Shown one piece after another: positions 35,401-43,259 of a DNA stretch of 64,000 bases (positions within the stretch are counted from its first letter, which is position 1; every line of letters begins with the position of its first letter). The DNA comes from Pseudomonas cremoricolorata DSM 17059 = NBRC 16634 (GTDB lineage Bacteria > Pseudomonadota > Gammaproteobacteria > Pseudomonadales > Pseudomonadaceae). The stretch spans positions 310,001-374,000 of the forward strand of contig NZ_AUEA01000006.1 in the NCBI RefSeq assembly GCF_000425745.1. The letters run 5' to 3'. Below the pieces are notes generated by a model. That model ran no database searches. It was not told the DNA's origin and saw nothing but the letters and a program-made list of their open reading frames with translations. A program made the position numbers and the translations under genes.

Positions 35401-38400
35401 TTCATGAATCCAGAAGCTCGGCGCCTGCTGACGCGACAGCGCCTGCTGCGGGCCGGCCAGCCACCAGTCGTTCTGCGCGCCGAAGACGAAGTCGACCCAA
35501 CGCGCCGGATACTGCGCCAGCAGCGCCAGTTGACCCTGCGGATTGAGCCGCGCCGCCGCCTGCGCCAAGGCATTGCCGAGCACACCAAGGGCGCCCAGAT
35601 CACTCGGCAACAGTACCCAGTCGAAGCTGCCCGCCTCGGCCAGTTGCTGCAGATCGATCACCTGCAAGGCCGGGCAATCGTCGCCCAGGCGCTGCTCCAG
35701 GTCAGGCTCGGCGACGCAGTAGCAATAGTCGAGGCGGTCAAAATCCAGCCCCGGGTATAACAGCTCGGCGAACGACGGCCCGCCGACACCGAACTCCAGC
35801 ACCCGCAGGCGCTGGCCTTCGGGCAATTGCGCCAGGCGCTCGGCCAGGCTCTCGGCAATCCCGCCACGCAGGCGTTGCTGGCCGGCAGCACCGAGCACCA
35901 GGCGGGCCAGACTGGCGCCGCTGGTCTCCCGCGGCTGCAAGCTGTCCAGCGTGGCTTGGCCGTCGAGCAGGCCCTTGAGGTGGCGGCCAATGCGGCCCAC
36001 CGAATGGATGATCTGGAAATATTCCGGGTAGCTCTGGAACAGCTCCTGCCAGATCGCTTCGCTGCTTGGGCGCTCGTCCAGTGCCGCCAGGCTCACGCTG
36101 CCGTCGTCGCTACGCAGCAGGCTGCCGTCCTGCTCGGCGTCGCGCAGCAGGCTGGTCAACCAGTCGCCGTGGCTCTGCGCCCAAAGCGCCAGTTGCTCGG
36201 CGCTCAGGCGGCCGCCGGCCTGCTCGACCAGGTCGAGTACGAAGCTTGCGCACAGCACATCGAGCAACGGCTCGACCTCATTGAGGTAGCGCTGCTGCGC
36301 GGGCTCGTCCTGGAGGCTGGCCATGGCTTCGACCAGCGCCGCAGAACCCGAGGCCGAACGTTGCAGCGGCACCACTTGGCCCGGCGCTGCGATACCGACA
36401 TGGCCCAGGCGCTTGACCTGCCCGGCGCGGTCGTATTGCAGGCGCACGCCGCGGAAACGCGCATCCTTGATCGCCAGCACGGCAGCGCCGCTGGCGTCGA
36501 ACAGGGTGAAATCCACCAGCAGCGAATGCTCGGTGCGCTTGCTTTGGCGCACCTCGACCCGCTCGGGCACGCCACCAGCGACGCTGAAGGCGATGCGCCC
36601 GAACTTGACCGGAATGAAGGCCAGGCCACGGTTGCGTCCAGGCTTGCTGGCCAGCAGCTCGGTAATCAGTTGGAAGGCGCCGTCGAGCAAGGCTGGATGC
36701 AGGTGCAACTGCGGCAGTTCCTGGGCGATGGCCGCAGGCACGCTCAACTGGGCAAGGATGCGACCCGGCTCGACCCAGGCCGCCGCCACCGACTGGTAGG
36801 CCGGGCCGTAGTTCAGGCCCACCGCGCGGGTCAGCGCCAGGTGTTGTTCGCCGGTGAAGTCGGGCGCACGCTCAGGCAACGCCGGGGCGCGGGCTTCGAG
36901 CAGCACGCCACGGGCTTCACCCGGTAGACGCGCAACTACGTGCTGCACCCACTCTTCCTGATGAGCCAAGGTCCGCGAGCGAATGCGCAAGGTGCCGTCG
37001 GCTTCCTCGATCTGCACGCGCACTTTCTTGCTGCCGTCACTGCCCAGCAGCAACGGGTTGTGAATCTCCAGTTCTTCGATATCGACGAACTCGCCCGGCT
37101 GGTGCAGTTGCGCCGCCGCCATGGCCAGTTCGGTGAAGCCGGCGCCGGGGAACAGCACCGACTCACCGACCTTGTGATCGCCCAGGGTGGGGAACAGTTG
37201 AGTATCCAGACGGCTTTCCCAAGTCAGCGGCTGATCCGGCAAGGTGTAGCCGAGCAGCGGATGGCTGCGCTGACGTTGCAGGGTGCCGCCACTTTCGGCG
37301 CTGACCGGCAGCAGGAAGCTGTCGCGCTGCCAGGCATAGTTGGGCAGGCGCACTGGCTGGCCAACCACCGGGAAGCGCGGCTGGCCCTGGGGTTCGATGC
37401 CGGCGATCAGCAGGCGAGCGACGCAGCGCTCGAGCAGCAGCGGGCTGTGCTCGTTGCGCTTGAGGGTGGCGACCACCTGGCCGGGTCGCTCACAGGCGTT
37501 GAGCACGTCAGTGACGTAGCTGCGCAGAATCGGATGCGGGCCGATTTCGACGAACAGGTTCGAGCCATCGCGCACCAGCGCATCGATGGCGCCCTGGAAC
37601 AGCACCGGCAGGCGGATGTTCTGCCACCAGTACTGGCTGTCCAGGCGTTGGCCGTCGAGGGCACCGCCGACCACGGTGGAATAAAACGCAATGTCGCCGC
37701 TGCGCGGGGTGATGTGGGAAAGGTCTGCGATGACCTGCTGCTCGATCGGGTCCATCGCCGCCGAGTGGAAGGCGTAGTCCAGGTCGAGACGACGGGCGAA
37801 CACCTGGCGCTCGGTGAGCACCTGTTCCAACACGCTCAGCGCATCGACGTCGCCGGCCACGGTGGCGCCGCGCTCGCTGTTCTCGCCAGCGACCACGATA
37901 CGCTCGCCCAGGCCCAGCTCGGCAATCAGCGCCGCCGTGGCTTCACCCGACAAGCCCACGGCGGTCATCCGCCCGCTGCCGCGGGTCAGGCCCTGCAGGC
38001 GGCTGCGGTGATAGATCACTTGGGTCGCATCGCTCAGGCTCAGTGCACCGCTGGCCCAGGCCGCGGCCACTTCACCGACGCTGTGACCAACCACCGCCTG
38101 CGGCGTGAAGCCTTCGCTGCGCAGGACCTGGGTGACCGCCACTTGCAGGGCGAACAGCGCCGGCTGGGCGATCTCGGTACGCGCGTAGCGCTCGTCACCG
38201 TTGTCACCGCGAAGCTCGGCCTCCAGTGAGAAGCCTGCCAGCGGCTGGAACAACGCATCGACCTCACGCACACCCGCGATGAACTGCGGATGCTCGAGCA
38301 GCGCGCGGCCCATGCCCTGCCATTGCGAGCCGTTGCCCGAATAGACGAACACCGGCCCGCTCGGCGCATCCAGCGCCTGGCCGCTTTCCAGCACCGCGCT

Positions 38401-39951
38401 CAGTTCGCTGAGGCTTGGGTCCTGAGCGTAGTCATCCAGCGCCTGGGCCGCTTCGGCCGGGTCATCGCTGATCAGCACCAGGCGCTGGGCATGGGCGTCG
38501 CGGCGGAACATGGCCTGGTAGGCCACATCGTAGTAATCAGCCTGCGGCTGCTCGGCGAGCAATGCCGCGAAGCGCTCGGCAGTGGCACGCAGGCCCTGCT
38601 CGCTCTTGGCACTGAGCAGCAGCGGTACGCGGCGCTGTTGTGCAGTGTGCGCGGCGCGGGCCTGCGGCGCCGGGCTTTGCAGAATCACGTGGGCGTTGGC
38701 GCCGCCGAAACCGAACGAGTTGATGCCCACGGTGAGCGGGCCCTCGGCTTTCAGCGACAGCGGTTCGGTGACCACCTGCAGGTTGAGGTCGGCGAACGGA
38801 ATATTGGCGTTGAGCGCTTTCACGCCAATGGTCGCCGGCACGGTACGGGTTTGCAGGCAGTGCAGCGCCTTGACCATCCCGGCCACGCCGGAGGCGGCCT
38901 CAAGGTGGCCGACGTTGCTCTTCACCGAGCCGATCGGCAGCGGATTGCCGGCGCCGCGGCGCTGCGCCAGGGCCTGGCCGATGGCGCGTGTCTCGATCGG
39001 GTCACCGACCGCAGTGCCGGTGCCGTGGGCTTCCAGGTAGTCGAGCTGCGAAGGTTCGATGCCGGCCTTGGCGTAGGTGCTGTCGAGCAGCGCAGCCTGG
39101 GCCTCGGCGTTGGGCAGGGTCAGGCTCGACTTGCGTCCATCGGTATTGACCGCGCTGCCGGCAACCACGGCAAGGATGGTGTTGCCGTCTGCCACGGCCT
39201 GGTCATAGTCCTTGAGCAGGAACAGGCCACCGCCTTCGGAGCGTGCGTAACCGTCGCCGTTGTCATCGAACGACTGGCAGCGCCCGGTGCGCGAGAGCAT
39301 GGTGGCCTTGGCGAAGATCATGAAGCCGAACGGGTGCATATGCAGGCTGATACCGCCGGTTACCGCCTGGTCGACATCACCGCTGAGAATCGCCTGGCAG
39401 GCCTGGTGGAAAGCCACCAGCGACGACGAGCAGGCGGTGTCGATGGCCATGCTCGGGCCGCGCAGGTCGTAGAAGAACGACAGCCGGTTGGCAGCGATGC
39501 TCATGGTGTTGCCGGTAGCGGTGGCGGCATCGATCGAGGCCAGGTCATCGACCAGGCGGTACGCCTGCTCGACCCCGGCGATGCCCAGGTACACGCCGCA
39601 ATTGCTGCCGCGCAGGCTCGAAGGCTTGACCCCGGCGTTTTCGAAGGTTTCCCAGCACATCTCCAGCAGCATGCGCTGCTGCGGGTCCATCATGGCCGCT
39701 TCGCGCGGCGAGATGTTGAAGAAGCCCGCATCGAACGCACTGATGTCGCCCAGGGTGCCAGCCGCAAACGTGTAACTGGTGGCTGGGTTGGCTTTGTCCG
39801 GGTGGAGGAACTCCGCCTTGTCCCAGCGGGACGGATCGACCTGGGTCACCAGATCGCGTCCGTCCATCAGGTTTTGCCAGAAGCTGGCCGACGTCGAGCC
39901 GGGGAAGCGGAATGAAGAACCAACGATTGCTACCTGTCTACGCTTGATCAA
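32437..39951 (-). CDS. Single-module highly reducing type I polyketide synthase (KS-AT-DH-MT*-ER-KR-ACP)
   Basis: About 2,504 residues. TTG 39951 is proposed as start because AAGGA lies 7 bp before it; TTG 39966 is the alternative. KS (about 5-425) has the active Cys174 in DTACSSS plus EAHGTGT and KSNVGH. AT (about 525-835) has Ser624 in GHSVGE and YAFHS, closest to the HAFH type, so malonyl-CoA is likely. DH (about 885-1165) has His926 in HKVGESVLFP and Asp1090 in LDGAFQ. A methyltransferase-like region (about 1200-1560) has a degraded SAM motif EFGVGGPS. ER (about 1760-2070) has GAAGGVG; KR (about 2085-2310) has TGGLGGFG and Tyr2249; ACP (about 2375-2450) has Ser2413 in LDSLMS. There is no thioesterase. 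The domain order is that of iterative fungal reducing PKSs. The downstream alpha-oxoamine synthase probably releases the chain; the product is unknown. Confidence 0.93.
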   Translation of the reverse strand: MIKRRQVAIVGSSFRFPGSTSASFWQNLMDGRDLVTQVDPSRWDKAEFLHPDKANPATSYTFAAGTLGDISAFDAGFFNISPREAAMMDPQQRMLLEMCWETFENAGVKPSSLRGSNCGVYLGIAGVEQAYRLVDDLASIDAATATGNTMSIAANRLSFFYDLRGPSMAIDTACSSSLVAFHQACQAILSGDVDQAVTGGISLHMHPFGFMIFAKATMLSRTGRCQSFDDNGDGYARSEGGGLFLLKDYDQAVADGNTILAVVAGSAVNTDGRKSSLTLPNAEAQAALLDSTYAKAGIEPSQLDYLEAHGTGTAVGDPIETRAIGQALAQRRGAGNPLPIGSVKSNVGHLEAASGVAGMVKALHCLQTRTVPATIGVKALNANIPFADLNLQVVTEPLSLKAEGPLTVGINSFGFGGANAHVILQSPAPQARAAHTAQQRRVPLLLSAKSEQGLRATAERFAALLAEQPQADYYDVAYQAMFRRDAHAQRLVLISDDPAEAAQALDDYAQDPSLSELSAVLESGQALDAPSGPVFVYSGNGSQWQGMGRALLEHPQFIAGVREVDALFQPLAGFSLEAELRGDNGDERYARTEIAQPALFALQVAVTQVLRSEGFTPQAVVGHSVGEVAAAWASGALSLSDATQVIYHRSRLQGLTRGSGRMTAVGLSGEATAALIAELGLGERIVVAGENSERGATVAGDVDALSVLEQVLTERQVFARRLDLDYAFHSAAMDPIEQQVIADLSHITPRSGDIAFYSTVVGGALDGQRLDSQYWWQNIRLPVLFQGAIDALVRDGSNLFVEIGPHPILRSYVTDVLNACERPGQVVATLKRNEHSPLLLERCVARLLIAGIEPQGQPRFPVVGQPVRLPNYAWQRDSFLLPVSAESGGTLQRQRSHPLLGYTLPDQPLTWESRLDTQLFPTLGDHKVGESVLFPGAGFTELAMAAAQLHQPGEFVDIEELEIHNPLLLGSDGSKKVRVQIEEADGTLRIRSRTLAHQEEWVQHVVARLPGEARGVLLEARAPALPERAPDFTGEQHLALTRAVGLNYGPAYQSVAAAWVEPGRILAQLSVPAAIAQELPQLHLHPALLDGAFQLITELLASKPGRNRGLAFIPVKFGRIAFSVAGGVPERVEVRQSKRTEHSLLVDFTLFDASGAAVLAIKDARFRGVRLQYDRAGQVKRLGHVGIAAPGQVVPLQRSASGSAALVEAMASLQDEPAQQRYLNEVEPLLDVLCASFVLDLVEQAGGRLSAEQLALWAQSHGDWLTSLLRDAEQDGSLLRSDDGSVSLAALDERPSSEAIWQELFQSYPEYFQIIHSVGRIGRHLKGLLDGQATLDSLQPRETSGASLARLVLGAAGQQRLRGGIAESLAERLAQLPEGQRLRVLEFGVGGPSFAELLYPGLDFDRLDYCYCVAEPDLEQRLGDDCPALQVIDLQQLAEAGSFDWVLLPSDLGALGVLGNALAQAAARLNPQGQLALLAQYPARWVDFVFGAQNDWWLAGPQQALSRQQAPSFWIHELQRHGLSAVSTLEALPGTACGSYVLLADSTARAVPAQAAPAPAHWALLGSADQPACTALLAGLSEAGQQVSLLQPGDAQALAAQLAALDQAPQHIIHLAGLDSAAGLDGQTERCLLAAALVQACEAQGIAPQCWLISRGAAEHWHDAAASSSLPGLADAAFWGFGRTLANESPSCRIRLLDLAADTAIERMLPALLHADSETELALDAQGRRYVPRLRVLDSHVQRHSEHQGWVCLGFDLPGQLRNLRWEVREPQQPAADQLDIAVRATGLNFRDVMFALGLLSDEAIENGFSGPTLGFEFAGVVQGKGSAVEGDFAPGDRVVGFGPCSFANRLVTNANAVARIPEGMSFEAAATIPSTFFTVYYALHHLARLEPGESVLIHGAAGGVGIAAIQIAKWLGADIHATAGSDEKRDFLRLLGVDKVYDSRSLAYADQVLAATNGRGVDVVLNSLAGEAINRNLRVLKPFGRFLELGKRDFYQNTRIGLRPFRNNISYFGIDADQLMSERPQLTRRLFGEMMGLFEQGILHPLPFREFDANQVVEAYRYMQQARQIGKIVVTYGNPIEQTVDTREQVSGELRLQDDATYLVTGGLGGFGLRTAQWLIDKGARHLVLLGRRGADSVEAQPSLAQWQAAGLDVRAVACDITDRAALAQVIEQIDASTWPLRGLVHAATVIDDGLIRNLDAAQMQRVLAPKAQGAQYLHELTAHLALDFFVMFSSATTLFGNPGQANYVAANHWLEALARHRRAQGLAATAVLWGAIDDVGFLARNTQIKDALQSRMGGAALRAEVALAQLEDMLLAGEDGHGVLELDFKALSRFLPTSSSPRFIELARAHGGDQDDDNDGEDIQRMLAELSDAELLERFAEMLKHEVCEILRLPAARLDTQRPLQELGLDSLMSVELVVALEERFGIRLPVMELSESSSIDKLSVRLLELLRGDAADNTAAAPDNLAQNLLARHGSELDATQMAALNADLADASAAPNRLID

Positions 39952-40144
39952 AACCCATTCCTTCAAAACTCATCGGGGGCACCGTCCCTTGCTACAGACA
40001 GCCGCCATGCCTGGCCTGTCCACGATAGGGCAGGTCGGATGTCGCTGATGATCGTCTGATAACCAGAAGCCACGAGGCTCGTCACGGAAAGCTAGACACC
40101 TTCGTCTGAAAAAGGCGTCAGAAGTTTCCTTGATATGTAAATAG

Positions 40145-40173
40145 ATGATACGCGGTCGGCAGAGTAGGGAAAA
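40145..40173 (-). promoter_or_regulatory. Putative promoter of the PKS-oxoamine synthase operon
   Basis: On the minus strand TTTTCC (40173-40168) and TATCAT (40150-40145) are 17 bp apart, giving a leader of about 190 bp before the PKS start. The -35 box is poor. Apart from this and the rmlA terminator, the 348-bp gap 39952-40299 shows no gene; it is more A/T-rich in its middle than either flank. Confidence 0.3.
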
Positions 40174-40223
40174 CCCTTGCCCTTGTGGTGGGTATCACAG
40201 TGTGGCGGGGCAAACCGCAGCCT

Positions 40224-40286
40224 GGGCCTGTGCCAGGCCCGGAAACGACAAACCCGCCTGCACCGACGAGGCGGCGCAGACGGGTT
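40224..40286 (-). terminator. Double hairpin terminator after rmlA
   Basis: Minus strand: a 15-bp stem with two G-T pairs (40286-40272 with 40265-40251; arms begin AACCCGTCTGC and end GCAGGCGGGTT) is followed by TTGTCGTTTCC. A second hairpin, GGGCCTG / CAGGCCC (40240-40224), follows. It separates the rml operon from the PKS operon. Confidence 0.65.
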
Positions 40287-40299
40287 CCGGGGAGCTGAA

Positions 40300-41181
40300 T
40301 CAGTAGATCTTTTCTTGCAGCACGCGCTTGAGGTATTGCCCGTAGCCGTTCTTGCACAGCGGCGCCGCCAGCGCTTCGAGCTGCTCGGCGCTGATCCAGC
40401 CCTGACGGAAGCTCACCTCTTCCGGGCAGGCCACTTTCAGGCCCTGACGGCGCTCGATAGTGGCGATGTAGCCGCTGGCTTCGAGCAGCGAATCATGGGT
40501 GCCGGTGTCGAGCCAGGCATAACCGCGGCCCATGATCTCGACCGACAGGCGCCCCTGCTCGAGGTAGATACGGTTCAGGTCAGTGATTTCCAGCTCGCCA
40601 CGCGGGGACGGTTTGATGCCCTTGGCGATCTCGACCACATCCCGGTCGTAGAAGTACAGGCCGGTCACGGCGTAACTGGACTTGGGCTGCTGGGGTTTCT
40701 CTTCCAGGCTGATGGCCTTGCCCTGCCCGTCGAACTCGACCACGCCATAACGTTCGGGGTCTTGCACGTGGTAGGCGAAAACGCTGGCGCCTTGGTCCCG
40801 GCCCATGGCGTTGCGCAGCAGGTGCTGGAAGTCGTGACCGTAGTAGATGTTGTCACCCAGCACCAGCGCCGACAGATCGTTGCCGATGAACTGCTCACCG
40901 ATCAGGAAAGCCTGGGCCAGACCGTCCGGCGAAGCCTGCACGGCATAACTGATGTTCAGGCCCCACTGCCCGCCATCGCCGAGCAGTTGCTCGAAACGCG
41001 GGGTGTCCTGCGGCGTGGAGATGATCAGGATGTCGCGAATGCCGGCCAGCATCAGAGTGGTCAGCGGGTAATAGATCATCGGCTTGTCGTACACCGGCAG
41101 CAACTGCTTGGAAATCGCCAGCGTCGCAGGGTGCAGGCGCGTGCCGGAGCCGCCTGCGAGGATGATGCCTTTACGGTTCAT
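40300..41181 (-). CDS. rmlA: Glucose-1-phosphate thymidylyltransferase
   Basis: Makes dTDP-glucose from dTTP and glucose-1-phosphate, the first step of dTDP-rhamnose and dTDP-3-amino-sugar synthesis. From ATG 41181 it has 293 residues, the usual RmlA length. The nucleotide loop [22 protein letters not shown] (about 4-25) contains the catalytic Arg and Lys; [11 protein letters not shown] and [14 protein letters not shown] are further family segments. The ATG at 41190 is an alternative but has no spacing for a ribosome binding site. It is the last gene of rmlB-rmlD-rmlA and is followed by a terminator. Confidence 0.95.
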   Translation of the reverse strand: MNRKGIILAGGSGTRLHPATLAISKQLLPVYDKPMIYYPLTTLMLAGIRDILIISTPQDTPRFEQLLGDGGQWGLNISYAVQASPDGLAQAFLIGEQFIGNDLSALVLGDNIYYGHDFQHLLRNAMGRDQGASVFAYHVQDPERYGVVEFDGQGKAISLEEKPQQPKSSYAVTGLYFYDRDVVEIAKGIKPSPRGELEITDLNRIYLEQGRLSVEIMGRGYAWLDTGTHDSLLEASGYIATIERRQGLKVACPEEVSFRQGWISAEQLEALAAPLCKNGYGQYLKRVLQEKIY

Positions 41182-41186
41182 GTCGA

Positions 41187-42083
41187 TCATTTCCCATGGA
41201 TTTCAGTCAGCATGCGCGCGACGCCTTGGCGCCAGTCAGGCAGGGTCAAGGCGAATGCGGCTTGCAGTTTGCGGGTGTCCAGGCGCGAGTTGGCCGGGCG
41301 CCGGGCGGGGGTCGGATACGCGTCGGTGGTCAGTGCAGTGATCTGTTGCGGGCCGATCTTGAGGTTGGCGCCAAGCGCCTGCGCGTGCGCGAGGACGAAC
41401 CTTGCGTAGTCGCACCAGGTGGTCTCCCCCGCCGCAGCCAAGTGGTACAGCCCGCTCAACGCAGGTGTGCGGCGGGTGGCCACGATGGCCTGGGCCGTAA
41501 CGTCGGCAATCAGCTCGGCACCGGTCGGTGCGCCATGCTGGTCGTCGATCACGCCCAGGCTTTCACGCTCGCCGGCAAGGCGCAGCATGGTCTTGGCGAA
41601 GTTGTTGCCACGGGCGGCGTAAACCCAGCTGGTGCGCAAGATCAGGTGCGCGCAGCCTGCAGCCTGGATCGCCCGCTCACCGTCCAGTTTGGTCTGCCCA
41701 TAGGTATTGAGCGGCGCCACAGCGTCGGTTTCGCTCCAGGGCTGAAGGCCATCACCGGGAAACACGTAGTCGGTCGAGTAATGCACCAGCAGCGCGCCAC
41801 GTTCGGCAGCAGCGCGGGCCAGAACGTCCACCGCGTCGGCGTTGAGCAAGCGCGCCTGGTCGGGCTCGCTTTGCGCCTTGTCGACCGCCGTGTAGGCCGC
41901 CGCATTGACGATCACCTCGGGGGCGAAGGCGGCGACGGTCGCCGCCAGCCCTTGCAGATTGGCCAGGTCGCCACAGTACTCGGTGCTGCGCGAGCTGAGC
42001 GCCAGCACCTCACCGAGCGGCGCCAGGCTGCGCTGCAGCTCCCAGCCGACCTGGCCCTCACAGCCCAGCAACAGAATCTTCAT
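41187..42083 (-). CDS. rmlD: dTDP-4-dehydrorhamnose reductase
   Basis: Reduces dTDP-4-dehydro-L-rhamnose to dTDP-L-rhamnose (298 aa). Seen are the Rossmann motif [12 protein letters not shown] (about 5-16), [23 protein letters not shown] and the catalytic Tyr/Lys in YGQTKLDGE, with the RTSWVY segment. The start overlaps the rmlB stop (ATGA, 42080-42083). Its substrate requires a 3,5-epimerase, which is not in this operon but is supplied by the fusion gene at 54609-55589. Confidence 0.95.
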   Translation of the reverse strand: MKILLLGCEGQVGWELQRSLAPLGEVLALSSRSTEYCGDLANLQGLAATVAAFAPEVIVNAAAYTAVDKAQSEPDQARLLNADAVDVLARAAAERGALLVHYSTDYVFPGDGLQPWSETDAVAPLNTYGQTKLDGERAIQAAGCAHLILRTSWVYAARGNNFAKTMLRLAGERESLGVIDDQHGAPTGAELIADVTAQAIVATRRTPALSGLYHLAAAGETTWCDYARFVLAHAQALGANLKIGPQQITALTTDAYPTPARRPANSRLDTRKLQAAFALTLPDWRQGVARMLTEIHGK

Positions 42084-43150
42084 GCCGAGCGCCCGCCATA
42101 GTTCTTCTCGACCCAGGCGCGGTAGCCACCGGACTGCACGTTATCGACCCAGTCCTGATTGCTCAGGTACCACTCCACCGTTTTGCGAATCCCCGTTTCG
42201 AAGGTTTCCGCCGGCTTCCAGCCCAGCTCGCGCTCCAGCTTGCGCGCGTCGATGGCGTAACGACGATCGTGCCCCGGTCGATCGGTGACATAGGCGATCT
42301 GCTCGGCGTAGCGCATGCCGTCAGGACGCGGACGCAGCTCGTCGAGCAGCGCGCAGACGCGGTGAACGATGTCCAGGTTGGGTTTCTCGTTCCAGCCACC
42401 GACGTTGTACACCTCGCCCACCTGCCCCGCTTCCAGCACACGACGAATCGCGCTGCAGTGATCCTTGACGTACAACCAGTCACGAATCTGCTGGCCGTCG
42501 CCATACACCGGCAACGCCTTGCCCGCCAGCGCGTTGACGATCATCAGCGGAATAAGCTTCTCGGGGAAATGGAACGGCCCATAGTTGTTCGAGCAGTTGG
42601 TGGTGAGCACTGGCAAACCGTAGGTGTGGTGGTAGGAGCGCACCAGGTGATCACTGGCGGCCTTGCTCGCCGAATACGGGCTGTTGGGCTGGTAGGGGTG
42701 GGTCTCGGTGAATGCCGGTTCGTCGGCGGACAGCGAGCCATAGACTTCATCGGTGGACACGTGCAGGAAGCGGAACGCGCCGCGCTGCTGCTCAGGCAAG
42801 GCACCCCAGTACGCACGCACCGCCTCGAGCAGGCGGAAGGTGCCGACGATGTTGGTCTCGATGAAGTCTTCGGGGCCGTGGATCGAGCGGTCGACATGGG
42901 ACTCGGCAGCGAAATTGACGATGGCGCGTGGCTGATGCTCGCGCAACAGACGCTGCACCAAGTCGGTGTCACCGATATCGCCGTGGACGAAGATGTGCCG
43001 CTCATCGCCTTCCAGGCTGCTCAGCGTCTGCAGGTTGCCGGCATAGGTCAGCTTGTCGAGATTGACGACGGGCTCGCTGGAGCCAGCGATCCAGTCGAGA
43101 ACGAAGTTTGCGCCGATGAAGCCGGCGCCGCCGGTTACCAAGATGGTCAT
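42080..43150 (-). CDS. rmlB: dTDP-glucose 4,6-dehydratase
   Basis: A 356-residue short-chain dehydrogenase fold enzyme turning dTDP-glucose into dTDP-4-keto-6-deoxyglucose, the branch point for rhamnose and for the 3-amino sugar made by the fdt-type genes. It shows [12 protein letters not shown] (about 6-17), the STDEVYG active-site Thr-Asp-Glu (about 134-140) and [10 protein letters not shown] with catalytic Tyr and Lys (about 160-169). It is the first gene of the rmlBDA operon, 109 bp downstream of wbpM; that spacer holds only a weak hairpin, so readthrough from the O-antigen operon is possible. Confidence 0.96.
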   Translation of the reverse strand: MTILVTGGAGFIGANFVLDWIAGSSEPVVNLDKLTYAGNLQTLSSLEGDERHIFVHGDIGDTDLVQRLLREHQPRAIVNFAAESHVDRSIHGPEDFIETNIVGTFRLLEAVRAYWGALPEQQRGAFRFLHVSTDEVYGSLSADEPAFTETHPYQPNSPYSASKAASDHLVRSYHHTYGLPVLTTNCSNNYGPFHFPEKLIPLMIVNALAGKALPVYGDGQQIRDWLYVKDHCSAIRRVLEAGQVGEVYNVGGWNEKPNLDIVHRVCALLDELRPRPDGMRYAEQIAYVTDRPGHDRRYAIDARKLERELGWKPAETFETGIRKTVEWYLSNQDWVDNVQSGGYRAWVEKNYGGRSA

Positions 43151-43259
43151 TGTGATGAACGTCCTCTGTGCACGTGTTCACCCAGGGCAGGCATGCCCAT
43201 GACGGGTGAGGCGCCGCGTGGTGGCGACGCTTTGAATAGTCGGGGGTCGAGCGGCTCGC

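Noticed and set aside
38290..39915. 541-codon plus-strand frame opposite the KS-AT region
   Set aside because: Antisense to the conserved KS domain; no domain and no start signal.
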